Of a DNA stretch of 64,000 bases, positions 17,967-26,557 are shown in pieces. A model generated the notes under the pieces. The model had not been told where the DNA came from and did not search any database. It saw nothing but the letters and a program-made list of their open reading frames with translations. Source of the stretch: Comamonas sp. BIGb0152 (lineage in GTDB: Bacteria; Pseudomonadota; Gammaproteobacteria; Burkholderiales; Burkholderiaceae_C); the NCBI RefSeq assembly GCF_024809975.1, contig NZ_JANUDY010000002.1, forward strand, positions 62,001-126,000, read 5' to 3'. Every line of letters starts with the position of its first letter. The stretch's first letter is position 1. The position numbers and the translations under genes were made by a program.

Positions 17967-20126
17967 ATGTCTTCCTTCTATCCCCTCGGCCTTTTGAACA
18001 CGAAGCGGCGCTGGCCCACTGCGAAGCTCAGCGCTGTTGCACTGGCGGTTTCGCTCCTTCCTGGCGTCCATGCGCAGACTTCTGAACAAAGCGCTTCCGA
18101 TTCTTCCGTGTCCCAAGGCGCTACAGCCGAAGTCACACTTCCGTCCGTGGAAGTGCTTGAAAGCGCCGGCTCAGCCAGGCGCGCGCTGGGAGACCGTGCA
18201 GCAGTCTCGCTGAAGGCAACCGCCTTGCCAACCACGGTGCAAGAGCTGACACCAGACGATATCGCCAGCACAAACGTAGGGCGCGACATCTCCAACGTGT
18301 TCCGCCGGGTGCCGGGGGTGCTTGCCAACAATATTGACCAGGGCGAGACTGGCAACGGATTTCGGATGCGCGGATTTGCCACACAAGGAACCCATGGTGC
18401 CGACACTGCAGTCTATGTCGATGGCGTCCCACAAAACATTCCATCCAGCCAAGGCGGCGCGGGCCACGGGCCAGTTTTCTTGGAGTGGCTGCACCCCGAC
18501 CTGATTGATGGCATCGATGTCATCAAAGGACCTATCTCGGCGCTCTATGGTGACCAAAATCGTGCAGGGGCAGTCGGGATTCGAACCAAGAACGGCGGCA
18601 GCGCCACCCCTTCGAGCATCAGCGTGAGTGCGGAGCGATACGGTATGCGTCGTTCGACGCTGCTCCTGTCCAACAGCTTCTCGGACATCGACTCTTTGTT
18701 CCTGGCCGATGTGTACCGCAACGACGGCTATCGCTACGACTCGTCGACGGACCGAGACAGCTTCTCGTGGAAGCTTTCCACCAAACATGATGGGGCCCTC
18801 TACAGTCTTCGTTTAACCCGTTATGTGGCTGACTTCACTGCCTCGGGCTATCTCCTCCTTCCTCAAATCGAGGCAGGGCTGGACCCGCGCTCGACCCAGG
18901 CTAACAATCCGGGCTTTGGCAATGCACGCCGCACCAGCATCGTCTTCAATCGCGCGCCCGCGTATGGTGAGGACGGATGGTATGCAACAGCCTATGCCGA
19001 GGACTTCGAACGGACACGAGGAATTACCTCCAACGCCACGACCCACACAGTAGGTGTTGACAACCGTGATATCTATGGCGTGCGCCTGTTGAACAACGCC
19101 ACGTTTGACCATGCCGCATTGGCATTGGGTGCCGAGCTGCGCAAAGACCGGGGTGACGCTTACCGCCAGATGTACGTCAATCGGATTCCGACGGCGAACT
19201 ATGTGAACGCACAGTCTTTGGACTTGCTCACCTACGGAGTTTTCGCGCAAGGTCAATGGAAAGCTACGGAGACGCTGAAGCTGAGCGCCGGCGCGCGCTA
19301 TGACCGATTTGATTACGACATCGACAATCTCAAGCTGCCTGCGGCCAGTACCTCGTACAACAAGGGGAGCTTCACACCCAAGCTTGGAGCATCGTGGTCA
19401 GTGCTGCCCAAGCTGGAGCTGTTTGCCAACGTCGCCGAAGGTATGCGCTCACCAGCGGCGGAACAAATCAGCAGCAGTGGATCAACCGGGCCGCTTGGCG
19501 CGGCGGGGGGTGTCATCAGCCATGTGGCACCCAGCAAGGTACGTTCTTACGATTTGGGATTCACGGCGGCCCCCGCTGATGGTTGGACCTTGTCTGGCGC
19601 CGCTTACTACATCTTGAACACCGATGAAATTGTCAGCCAGGCAGACGGCTCCTTCAAATCTGTCGGGGATACCACGCGAAAGGGCTATGAGCTTGACGCA
19701 CGTTGGCGGGTAAGTCCGTCAACAAGCATGTATGCCAGCATCGGCAAGATTCTGATGGCCAAGGTGAACAACCCTGCTGCCAATGCAGGTGCCAAGCTTT
19801 CTATCCCGGCCACGCAACTTAAGGCTGGAGCGCAGCACAAACTCCGTTGGGGCTCAGGGCAGCTTACGCTGAATGCCGATGCCTATCTGATATCGGATAT
19901 CCCGTATTACGTTGGAACGCCCACGACGCAGGAGCGGACCATGCCGATGTATACCCGGTACGACTTGCGCGGCACCTACGCCCTGGGCCAAACACAATTT
20001 TCGCTGTATGCATCATTCCAGCCTCACCGCTATGGAACCGAGATTGCCTATGGCAGCGCTGCTGGTCTGATGGTCTCGTCTGTCCCTCGCACTACGTTTG
20101 GCGCGACTGTCCGCTACTTTTTCTGA
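17967..20126 (+). CDS. TonB-dependent outer-membrane receptor
   Basis: A 719-residue receptor. I chose ATG 17967 because it puts a signal peptide (KLSAVALAVSLLPGVHAQ) at the N-terminus; a longer frame begins at 17832. The plug domain covers about residues 75-200 (PTTVQELTPDDIAS, NVFRRVPGVLANN, MRGFATQGTHGADTAVYVDG). The beta-barrel follows and ends in an aromatic residue, TVRYFF. A Fur box lies about 600 bp upstream. It presumably imports a ferric siderophore, but the ligand is unknown. Its stop overlaps the start of the ABC ATPase gene, linking receptor and transporter in one operon. Confidence 0.92.
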   Translation: MSSFYPLGLLNTKRRWPTAKLSAVALAVSLLPGVHAQTSEQSASDSSVSQGATAEVTLPSVEVLESAGSARRALGDRAAVSLKATALPTTVQELTPDDIASTNVGRDISNVFRRVPGVLANNIDQGETGNGFRMRGFATQGTHGADTAVYVDGVPQNIPSSQGGAGHGPVFLEWLHPDLIDGIDVIKGPISALYGDQNRAGAVGIRTKNGGSATPSSISVSAERYGMRRSTLLLSNSFSDIDSLFLADVYRNDGYRYDSSTDRDSFSWKLSTKHDGALYSLRLTRYVADFTASGYLLLPQIEAGLDPRSTQANNPGFGNARRTSIVFNRAPAYGEDGWYATAYAEDFERTRGITSNATTHTVGVDNRDIYGVRLLNNATFDHAALALGAELRKDRGDAYRQMYVNRIPTANYVNAQSLDLLTYGVFAQGQWKATETLKLSAGARYDRFDYDIDNLKLPAASTSYNKGSFTPKLGASWSVLPKLELFANVAEGMRSPAAEQISSSGSTGPLGAAGGVISHVAPSKVRSYDLGFTAAPADGWTLSGAAYYILNTDEIVSQADGSFKSVGDTTRKGYELDARWRVSPSTSMYASIGKILMAKVNNPAANAGAKLSIPATQLKAGAQHKLRWGSGQLTLNADAYLISDIPYYVGTPTTQERTMPMYTRYDLRGTYALGQTQFSLYASFQPHRYGTEIAYGSAAGLMVSSVPRTTFGATVRYFF

Positions 20127-20866
20127 TGTCCAACAACCTCATTCTTGAGGCTCGCGACCTCACTATCCAACGCGACAGCAGAACCACTCTCAAGAACTTG
20201 AATCTAGGCATAGCGTCAGGCACGGTCTACGCATTGCTGGGAGGCAATGGAGCTGGCAAGACAACCACCTTGAACGCCTTTTTGGGCTTCGTCAAAGCAT
20301 TCTCTGGTCAGGCTTTGGTGGATGGCATCAACGCTTCGGTGCATTCACAAGACGCTCGCTCCAGGCTGGCGTACCTTCCAGAAAATGTTGCACTCTATCC
20401 CTACCTGTCAGGGGTAGAGAACTTGCGCTATTTCTGCATGATTTCCAAGTTGCCATTGACCAAAGACGGAGCACATGAACTATTGATGAGTTCTGGTTTG
20501 GCCGCAGATGCCCATGACCGCAAAGTTGCTGGATATTCGAAGGGCATGCGCCAGAAGGTAGGCCTTGCCATCGCCACAGCACGGCATGCCCACGCCATGC
20601 TGCTGGACGAGCCCACCTCTGGACTTGACCCGGCTGCCGCCAATGAGTTCGCTCAAAGCGTGTTAGTGGCCAAACACGCAGGCATGGCCATCCTCATGGC
20701 AACGCATGATCTGCACAACGTCCTCCAGGTGGCGGACCGTATTGGCATTTTGCGCGAAGGACAGCTTGTATCTGAGTTCGACGCGAAACGTGTCGACCAT
20801 TACATGCTGGAGCGCATCTACCTTGAACACGCAGGCGCAAGGCGTATGGAGGTGGCTGTCTCATGA
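20126..20866 (+). CDS. ABC transporter ATP-binding protein (ABC-2 type)
   Basis: A 246-residue ATPase whose ATG overlaps the receptor stop (TGATG). Walker A GGNGAGKTT is at about 39-47, the degenerate signature YSKGMRQ at 137-143, Walker B MLLDEPTSGLD from 158, and the H-loop in MATHDLH. The signature resembles CcmA/NosF/Nat-type exporters rather than siderophore importers of the FecE class. Its partners are the two ABC-2 permeases downstream. Coupling such an ATPase to a TonB receptor is the odd feature of the locus. Confidence 0.88.
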   Translation: MSNNLILEARDLTIQRDSRTTLKNLNLGIASGTVYALLGGNGAGKTTTLNAFLGFVKAFSGQALVDGINASVHSQDARSRLAYLPENVALYPYLSGVENLRYFCMISKLPLTKDGAHELLMSSGLAADAHDRKVAGYSKGMRQKVGLAIATARHAHAMLLDEPTSGLDPAAANEFAQSVLVAKHAGMAILMATHDLHNVLQVADRIGILREGQLVSEFDAKRVDHYMLERIYLEHAGARRMEVAVS

Positions 20867-22266
20867 TGGCTTCCATTGCTCTGAAGGAGGCTCGCTCGTT
20901 GCTACGGGATGGGCGGCTCTGGACACTGGGTCTCGTCCTGGTTCTGCTGTTTGTGGCGATGCTGACCACGGCTTCCATTCAACGTAACGCCGCCGAACGA
21001 GAACGCTCTCAAGTCGAGAGAGTTGCCCGCCAGCAATGGGATAACCAAGGAGACAAGAACCCGCACCGCGCTGCCCACTTCGGCATGTACGCTTTCAAGC
21101 CCCAGTCCTTGCTGTCCAGCGTAGACCCTGGTGTCGATAGCTATGTTGGACAAGCGATGTGGTTAGAGCCGCACAAGCGCAACATGGCTCTTTTCTCGCC
21201 CGCAGCGGATGCCACGCCTTCCATCGGCTTGGGGCCATTCACTCCCGCATTTGTGTTGCTGGTGTTGGTCCCGCTGCTCATTGCGGTGCTGGGGCACAGC
21301 ACCATCACCCAAGAGCGTGAATCTGGCACCTTGAGAATGCTGCACGCTTGCGGGATGGACGGCCGCTCGTTGCTGGTTGGCAAATGGATTGGCATAACGC
21401 TGGCTCTTTTTATCGTCCTCTTGCCAATCAGCCTGGTGAGCACCTGGATGCTTTCGAATGAGCACTACGGTGGTGCTCTTGCTGCTTTGGGTCTAGCGCT
21501 CCTTGCCTACTACATCATTTGGGTAGGCGCAACGGTACTTGTCTCCGTGCACTGCAATAGTTCACGGATGGCGCTGCTTGTTCTAACTGCTCTGTGGGTC
21601 GCCTGGGTCTTTCTCGTTCCACGGATCTCCGCATCAGTGGTCGATCGTTGGGCCCCGTTGCCAACCGGTACGGCCTTCTGGCAAGGCATTGGCCATGACA
21701 TCCAAAATGGCCTGCCGGGTGATGGCTCAGCCGCTGACCGCATGAAAGCCTTTGACGCAAAACTTATGGTGGACAACGGCGTGTCAAGGCTTGAGGACTT
21801 GCCCTTCGGTGCGAACGCCAAGCGCCGACTCTACCGAGACAGCTATTCGACCAAAGTCCATCAACTGCATTTCAAGCGGCTATGGTCCGCGCAATTCCAC
21901 CAACAGAAGCTGCTTAACTGGATGAGCTTCATCAGTCCCTACGGACCGATGGGAACTATCAGCACCGCGATGGCGGGCACGGATTTGGCGCACCGACAGC
22001 ATTTTGAGATGGCTGCAGAGGCCTATCGCGAAAAGTTCACCACCAGGATGGACGAGTGGGACCTTGCCTCAACCAAGGGAGTGACATCGTTCGAAGATAA
22101 ATATGCTGGCAATGCGCAGTGGCAGGCTATTCCCGAATGGCGCTACCAGGCGCCGGGGACTGGATTTGCCATCGAAGCGAGCGCTCTGGCTTGGGCGCAA
22201 CTGCTGGCGTGGTTCACAGCAGTTGCTGGTTGCCTTTGGCTCAGCGCGCGGAGGCTCAATCCATGA
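20863..22266 (+). CDS. ABC-2 type permease, first of two (DUF3526-like)
   Basis: A 467-residue membrane protein. One TM is at the N-terminus (about 22-39), a large soluble loop of roughly 90 residues follows, then a cluster of TMs (FVLLVLVPLLIAVLGHSTI, ALFIVLLPISLVSTWML, LAALGLALLAYYIIWVGATV, LLVLTALWVAWVFLV), a second large loop and a final TM near residue 440. The ERESGTLRMLHACG motif after the second TM is the ABC-2 coupling segment. Its start overlaps the ATPase stop, and it is paralogous in layout to the next gene. Confidence 0.82.
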   Translation: MMASIALKEARSLLRDGRLWTLGLVLVLLFVAMLTTASIQRNAAERERSQVERVARQQWDNQGDKNPHRAAHFGMYAFKPQSLLSSVDPGVDSYVGQAMWLEPHKRNMALFSPAADATPSIGLGPFTPAFVLLVLVPLLIAVLGHSTITQERESGTLRMLHACGMDGRSLLVGKWIGITLALFIVLLPISLVSTWMLSNEHYGGALAALGLALLAYYIIWVGATVLVSVHCNSSRMALLVLTALWVAWVFLVPRISASVVDRWAPLPTGTAFWQGIGHDIQNGLPGDGSAADRMKAFDAKLMVDNGVSRLEDLPFGANAKRRLYRDSYSTKVHQLHFKRLWSAQFHQQKLLNWMSFISPYGPMGTISTAMAGTDLAHRQHFEMAAEAYREKFTTRMDEWDLASTKGVTSFEDKYAGNAQWQAIPEWRYQAPGTGFAIEASALAWAQLLAWFTAVAGCLWLSARRLNP

Positions 22267-23585
22267 ATTCCCTGTTTGAAGTGCACTACTGGCGTGCAGA
22301 AGCAAGTAAATTTGCGCGGCAGCCCTCAATGTGGGTGTGCCTGGCTGCGCTGCTGCTCGTATCAATGTTTACGTCCATTTCCGCGGGCCTGGACGCAAGA
22401 GCATGGCGAGCTGCCGCTGCAAACGATGAGTCGCTTCGCGCGCAGAGGTTGGATGCTGTGATTGAGTCGGCGCACAAAGCCGGTGCTTCGGGGCCTGCGT
22501 TGGCGACCGCCACCTATCAAGCTGGGCGCGGAGAATTGGGCTCAACCCGAATGCCGGTGAAAGATGGGCTAGTTCTTGGCGTTCAGAGCCTCCGCAGGTT
22601 GCCCTCAGAGTTAAAGGTTTCTCTTGAAAATAGCCAGGTCGACGCACGGGAGCCGGGCCCTATCAAGAATCCTCTGCTCAGTGTGGCAAGCTTGCCGGGT
22701 ATTCCTGCGATGACAGCCTTGCTGCTGCCCCTCGTTGCACTGATTCTTTGTGCGGGACTGATGCAAGAAGAGCGCGAACAGGGCCGGCTCAGTCTTCTTC
22801 GCGTGCAATCTAGCCAAGGTATAGGCGGTTTAATGCGCGCAGCGCTTGCTTGGCGATTTATTGCGCTTTGGATGGTGGCCTTTGTATCCACCCTGCCTGC
22901 ATTCGCTTTGGACCCCGGTTCAAGCCCGAGTGCCGCACTGGGTTGGCTATGGTCCCTGGCTGTTTTCACCTTCATATGGGTTGTTATTGGAGGCTTGCTG
23001 TCTTATGCACCCATTTCCGGCGCAGCCAGTATGCTCTCCGCTCTGGGCATTTGGCTCGCGCTGACCTTCGTCGTTCCCGCGGCCATTGTGCAGGGCGCCC
23101 AAATGCATTCTCCAATGCCTTCAAGGCTGTCCTCGATTGTGAAAATTCGAGATGTGCAGCAGGAGAGCGAAGCGCATGAGCAAGAGCTCGCCCAAACTTG
23201 GTATGCAAAGCATCCGGACATTCCTGTCCACCTGCCCGCAGTCTGGCCAGCGAGCTTTGTCGTTAGGGCATTACAGCAAGAGCAGGAATTGCGTGCTGAG
23301 CTGAAGAGCTTCGAAGATGCGCGCCAAGCCCAGTCAGCGTTTGTGGAGCATTGGTCTTGGCTTTCTCCGGGTTTGAACTTGGTTCTGGCCGGCGAGCGAC
23401 TCGCTGGAGTGGATGTGCAAAGCCACCTTGCCTACATGCACCAAGTAGATTCCTTCAGGGAACGGTGGAGAGAATTCCTGGTTCCCCGGGTTATGGATCG
23501 AAAAGGCTTGGCGCCCGATGCCTGGTCGGGCGCACCTTGCTTTTGTGAGCGTGTTTACGATCTTCGGAGAGGTGAATCGAGATAG
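22263..23585 (+). CDS. ABC-2 type permease, second of two (DUF3526-like)
   Basis: A 440-residue membrane protein with the same architecture as the preceding permease: N-terminal TM, soluble loop, central TM cluster and C-terminal loop. The EEREQGRLSLLRVQSS segment corresponds to the ABC-2 coupling motif. I chose ATG 22263, which overlaps the previous stop by 4 bp, over an upstream in-frame start. Together the two permeases probably form a heterodimer driven by the ATPase. No periplasmic binding protein is encoded, which argues for export or an extracting function. Confidence 0.8.
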   Translation: MNSLFEVHYWRAEASKFARQPSMWVCLAALLLVSMFTSISAGLDARAWRAAAANDESLRAQRLDAVIESAHKAGASGPALATATYQAGRGELGSTRMPVKDGLVLGVQSLRRLPSELKVSLENSQVDAREPGPIKNPLLSVASLPGIPAMTALLLPLVALILCAGLMQEEREQGRLSLLRVQSSQGIGGLMRAALAWRFIALWMVAFVSTLPAFALDPGSSPSAALGWLWSLAVFTFIWVVIGGLLSYAPISGAASMLSALGIWLALTFVVPAAIVQGAQMHSPMPSRLSSIVKIRDVQQESEAHEQELAQTWYAKHPDIPVHLPAVWPASFVVRALQQEQELRAELKSFEDARQAQSAFVEHWSWLSPGLNLVLAGERLAGVDVQSHLAYMHQVDSFRERWREFLVPRVMDRKGLAPDAWSGAPCFCERVYDLRRGESR

Positions 23586-23972
23586 GCCCAATGAACGAAC
23601 TGCAAGGTGGTGTTCAACCACTGCTCGCAGTTGTTCCACAGTTTTCGACTCTTTTCAAATCAAGCAAGGCAGCGCTCCACCATGTGGTCCAAGCAGATGA
23701 ATGACGGAGTTGCTGTTCAATGAAGTCGCTCAAGACCCAGTCACTCACCAAGCCAGTGACGACCAAAGGCCGGTGGCTAAGCAGAGCTTGCTGTTTGCGC
23801 CTCAGTCCACCAACGGCTCAATAGTGTCTAGCAAAGCCGGTGCGATTCAGTCCACGTTATAGACGGTTTCGTCACATGAAGGCGGATAACTTAGAGGTAA
23901 CGATGCCCTCATAACGCATTGTAAAACAATGTCATTTTTCAAATTACGTCAAAATGACAAACGCATTTGTTA

Positions 23973-23987
23973 TGTTATAAAGTAACA
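23973..23987. promoter_or_regulatory. Zur-box-like palindrome
   Basis: TGTTATAAAGTAACA pairs TGTTA with TAACA around five bases and resembles the Zur consensus TGTTATANTATAACA with two mismatches. It lies about 30 bases upstream of the small membrane frame at 24018. A chance match in AT-rich DNA is possible. Confidence 0.3.
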
Positions 23988-24017
23988 TCGCTGCACTTGG
24001 TTGCGTATAGTTTTAGC

Positions 24018-24173
24018 ATGTTCGTCTTTGCCTTCCTTCTGATCTTTTTTGCCATCGCAATGTTGGCAGTTGTTTTCACTCATGCGGCAGCTATGCCCAA
24101 TGGAGAACCCTCTGCTACAGCAGTCAACAAATTAGACCCTTACGTAAATGCACAAGGAATTAGATTAGTTTAA
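24018..24173 (+). CDS. Possible small membrane protein
   Basis: A 51-residue frame, MFVFAFLLIFFAIAM followed by LAVVFTHAAA and a polar tail ending NAQGIRLV. It would be one transmembrane helix or a signal peptide plus a short mature peptide. No ribosome site is obvious, and a longer in-frame start lies at 23967. The amphipathic layout and the palindrome upstream are the only supports, so this is uncertain. Confidence 0.35.
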   Translation: MFVFAFLLIFFAIAMLAVVFTHAAAMPNGEPSATAVNKLDPYVNAQGIRLV

Positions 24174-24175
24174 TC

Positions 24176-24391
24176 ATGCTCCTGCTGCTGGATAACAACC
24201 ACTCCAAAACTGAAATCGCAATTACAAAATCTTGGCTTTCAAGAGTGCAACACTCACGTGGTGCAAAACATAAAGATATCTAGAAAAAACTCGGCCTAGA
24301 AGGTATAAATGGTGTGGCAGCAATATCGGTAAGTAGCATTCACGAAAAGCTTCGCTTGCACTGGAGCGGCCTGCAAGATACGGTTTGTTAG
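24176..24391 (+). pseudogene. Decayed ORF of unknown family with one premature stop
   Basis: The frame from ATG 24176 reads coherently (KTEIAITKSWLSRVQHSRGA, then KHKDI), meets TAG at 24281 and continues (KKLGLEGINGVAAISVSSIH, EKLRLHWSGLQD) to a second stop. The amphipathic helix-like composition continues across the first stop, as if a Trp or Gln codon had mutated. I do not recognise the family. Confidence 0.35.
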
Positions 24392-24870
24392 GATTTTGCG
24401 TGTTGGATGGTTAACGGTTATTAAATACAGGAGCTTAGAAAATCAATCGATATTATTCAATGATGCAGCGCTCAGAGGGTGAAATTAATAGGTATGACTG
24501 GTGTGTTGATGCGATGATAAAAAAGCATGTACAGCCTATTGAGTAGGCGCTGCACCTACGTAGTGCAGAATAGAAGCTAGACAAAACTAAGTCAATTATA
24601 TTAGCATTCAAATCCCTCCCAATATCAAATTTGGAATATTAATAAATTATCATCTGCATGATATTGCCAATATCTATGGGATTCAGAAAATCTCAGCATG
24701 TGAAAAAGCAATAGAATTCAATGAGCAGAAAGGAGAAGCAGTATGCGCTAATTCACGACATCAAATCTCAAGCAATCAAATCAAATATAGTGTATTTATA
24801 CAGATCTAGTAATTCAATAAAGCTAAAGGCTTTTGTAAAATTCAAAATGTCATTCTCAAATAGAGAGATT

Positions 24871-25974
24871 ATGAAATTAATTCCAGTAAATTTATTTAAT
24901 GGTCTTCGTGTCAATATAAAAGGTACACTTGCCGTAATTGCAACTCTTTTTATCAGCTCGAACGCACCGGCTGAAACTACATATGTGTATGTTGGTCAAC
25001 CATTTACATCCGTTCGCGAAGCTAATCGAGAGGAGGTTATTAATAGTTCTTACGACTCTATGCGCATTACAAAGGTGCCCGCTCCATATACTTCATCCAT
25101 GCGCGTGATAGGACGATTCACCACCAGCAGTCCGCTTCCATCAAATTTGCTGTCATTTACAGATATCGGCCCTGACGGATTAAATTTGATTAAAGACTGG
25201 AGTTTTTCTGATGGGCTAATAAACTACACCTCCAGCAACAGTACTCTTACTGCTCGGCTGGAGCTTGCTGGGCCAAATATCACTGGTTCAACGGTTATAA
25301 CCGATGGCCTCGGAAATATTGCCTCGAGCATATTTTGGCCTATCTCTCAAACCCGACCCTTCAAAGTAGGCGAGCGCATGGATGCGCTATTGATACTTTC
25401 AACTCCGGAAAATCCCGTGAATGATTCAGGAGAATACATCATGGCTAACGGAGTCTGCAAAGCAGATAGCCCTGGAGTAGACGATCGCTGTATTAGCGAT
25501 TTCTCGCCAGAGATATCATTTCTTAATTTATCCCCAGCTAATTGGTCCACCATTGATATAAACAACAACTCAGGAGAAGCAGTCTCTGGAGTCGCATCTT
25601 CAGCGATTTCAAACATTGCTGCTAACAATAGCATTAATGGGGCGAAAGCCAAAATTGGCATAGGTGGCAATGCGGAAGTGTCAATGGAAGGTTTATGGCC
25701 CAAAGGCTTCTCACTAGATGAAATTACCGGTGCGGTACTGGTATCGGCGTCCACTAAGGCGGGAGAATATGAATTAGGCTATAAAATCTGTGATAGAAGT
25801 TCTCCAATTGCATGCGCATCATCAACAGCCAACGTAACCGTAAAGCCGGCCCCTTTCGCTGCCACTGTCGCCCCAACACCCGTACCTAGTCTAAGCCAGT
25901 GGGGGGTCATCATGATAACCATCATACTGGGAATTTTCGGATGTGGATGGATGCATAAACGCAAGGGTAATTGA
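24871..25974 (+). CDS. IPTL-CTERM sorted secreted protein
   Basis: A 367-residue exported protein in AT-rich DNA. ATG 24871 has a GAGAG ribosome site and gives a signal peptide (GTLAVIATLFISSNAPA); an in-frame ATG at 24721 lies upstream. The mature region is Ser/Asn/Thr-rich and beta-like with a few Cys. The C-terminus, VPSLSQWGVIMITIILG followed by FGCGWMHKRKG, is the IPTL-CTERM tripartite sorting signal: motif, membrane helix, basic tail. Family knowledge: such tails are processed by an exosortase-type enzyme, which must be encoded elsewhere. Composition suggests horizontal acquisition. Confidence 0.82.
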   Translation: MKLIPVNLFNGLRVNIKGTLAVIATLFISSNAPAETTYVYVGQPFTSVREANREEVINSSYDSMRITKVPAPYTSSMRVIGRFTTSSPLPSNLLSFTDIGPDGLNLIKDWSFSDGLINYTSSNSTLTARLELAGPNITGSTVITDGLGNIASSIFWPISQTRPFKVGERMDALLILSTPENPVNDSGEYIMANGVCKADSPGVDDRCISDFSPEISFLNLSPANWSTIDINNNSGEAVSGVASSAISNIAANNSINGAKAKIGIGGNAEVSMEGLWPKGFSLDEITGAVLVSASTKAGEYELGYKICDRSSPIACASSTANVTVKPAPFAATVAPTPVPSLSQWGVIMITIILGIFGCGWMHKRKGN

Positions 25975-26228
25975 AATATACGTAATTTCATCTTGAATTC
26001 AATTTAATTTAATTTAATAGAAAAACAAAAAATCATATAGATAAATTACAGTCCATTCTAGTATTAAATACAACACGCTTGGACGTTTTAGGCATTATTT
26101 GGTTCCCGTATTGTCCGAAAACATCGCATATATTGTCACCATGTATATGCAAGCTGCTGACACTCATTCGCAAGCCATTCATAACTTACAGCGCCTTTTA
26201 TTCAGATGGATATCAACATGCTATTTTT
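25975..26228. other. AT-rich spacer, no gene seen
   Basis: AT-rich bases between the IPTL-CTERM gene and transposase debris. It contains runs such as ATTTAATTTAATTTAATAG and no frame with recognisable content. Confidence 0.4.
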
Positions 26229-26376
26229 ATGTTGATTTTCAAATGGAAGAAGTGCAGAAGCGTAAAAGACCGCTCTCGTACCGCTCATCAGTTACAAACG
26301 CAGCTCACGCCTGCGCAAGAGATTGCGGTGGTAAATCTTCGCAGTGCCCTGCTGCCCCTGCTCGATGACTTGCTAG
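26229..26376 (+). pseudogene. IS481-type transposase, N-terminal remnant
   Basis: The frame encodes WKKCRSVKDRSRTAHQLQTQ then LTPAQEIAVVNLRSALLPLL and DDLL, matching the N-terminal helix-turn-helix and linker of IS481-family transposases (DRS-x-x-H...LTPAQE...LLLPLDDLL). The match stops exactly where the short repeat element begins at 26374, and no catalytic DDE domain follows. About 50 residues of an ancestral protein of more than 300 remain. Confidence 0.65.
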
Positions 26377-26508
26377 GGACGCTCTGCAAAACCCTCGCCA
26401 AGCGGGATGGACGCAGATCGGGATGAGGCGCAAGGCGTCTTTTGCAGTCAATAGCGAGCTATTGACAAGGAAGACAACGCGGCGGATCGCCCGAGACCGC
26501 GTTCAGAC
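26374..26508. mobile_element. MITE-like repeat, 3'-truncated copy (copy 4 of 5)
   Basis: Starts TAGGGACGCTCTGCA (one mismatch to the full-length terminus), includes the central palindrome and runs to GTTCAGAC, where similarity stops about 30 bases short of the other terminus. It is in the opposite orientation to the copy at 13674-13838. It interrupts the IS481-type remnant and lies about 50 bp upstream of the nucleotidyltransferase gene. Confidence 0.8.
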
Positions 26509-26557
26509 TGTGAATTCAACCGATCGACGCAATCGCTCGAATTCAGGAGAAACACGC

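Larger units (their letters stand above)
23586..24870. other. AT-rich accessory intergenic region
   Basis: About 1.3 kb with base composition clearly lower in GC than the flanks. It contains a palindromic metal-box-like site, one possible micro-protein and one decayed frame, all listed separately. The first 250 bases look like broken coding sequence, but I could not assign a family. Confidence 0.5.

Noticed and set aside
26423-26557. Extended start of the nucleotidyltransferase
   Set aside because: The extra codons translate the repeat element; a ribosome site precedes ATG 26558 instead.
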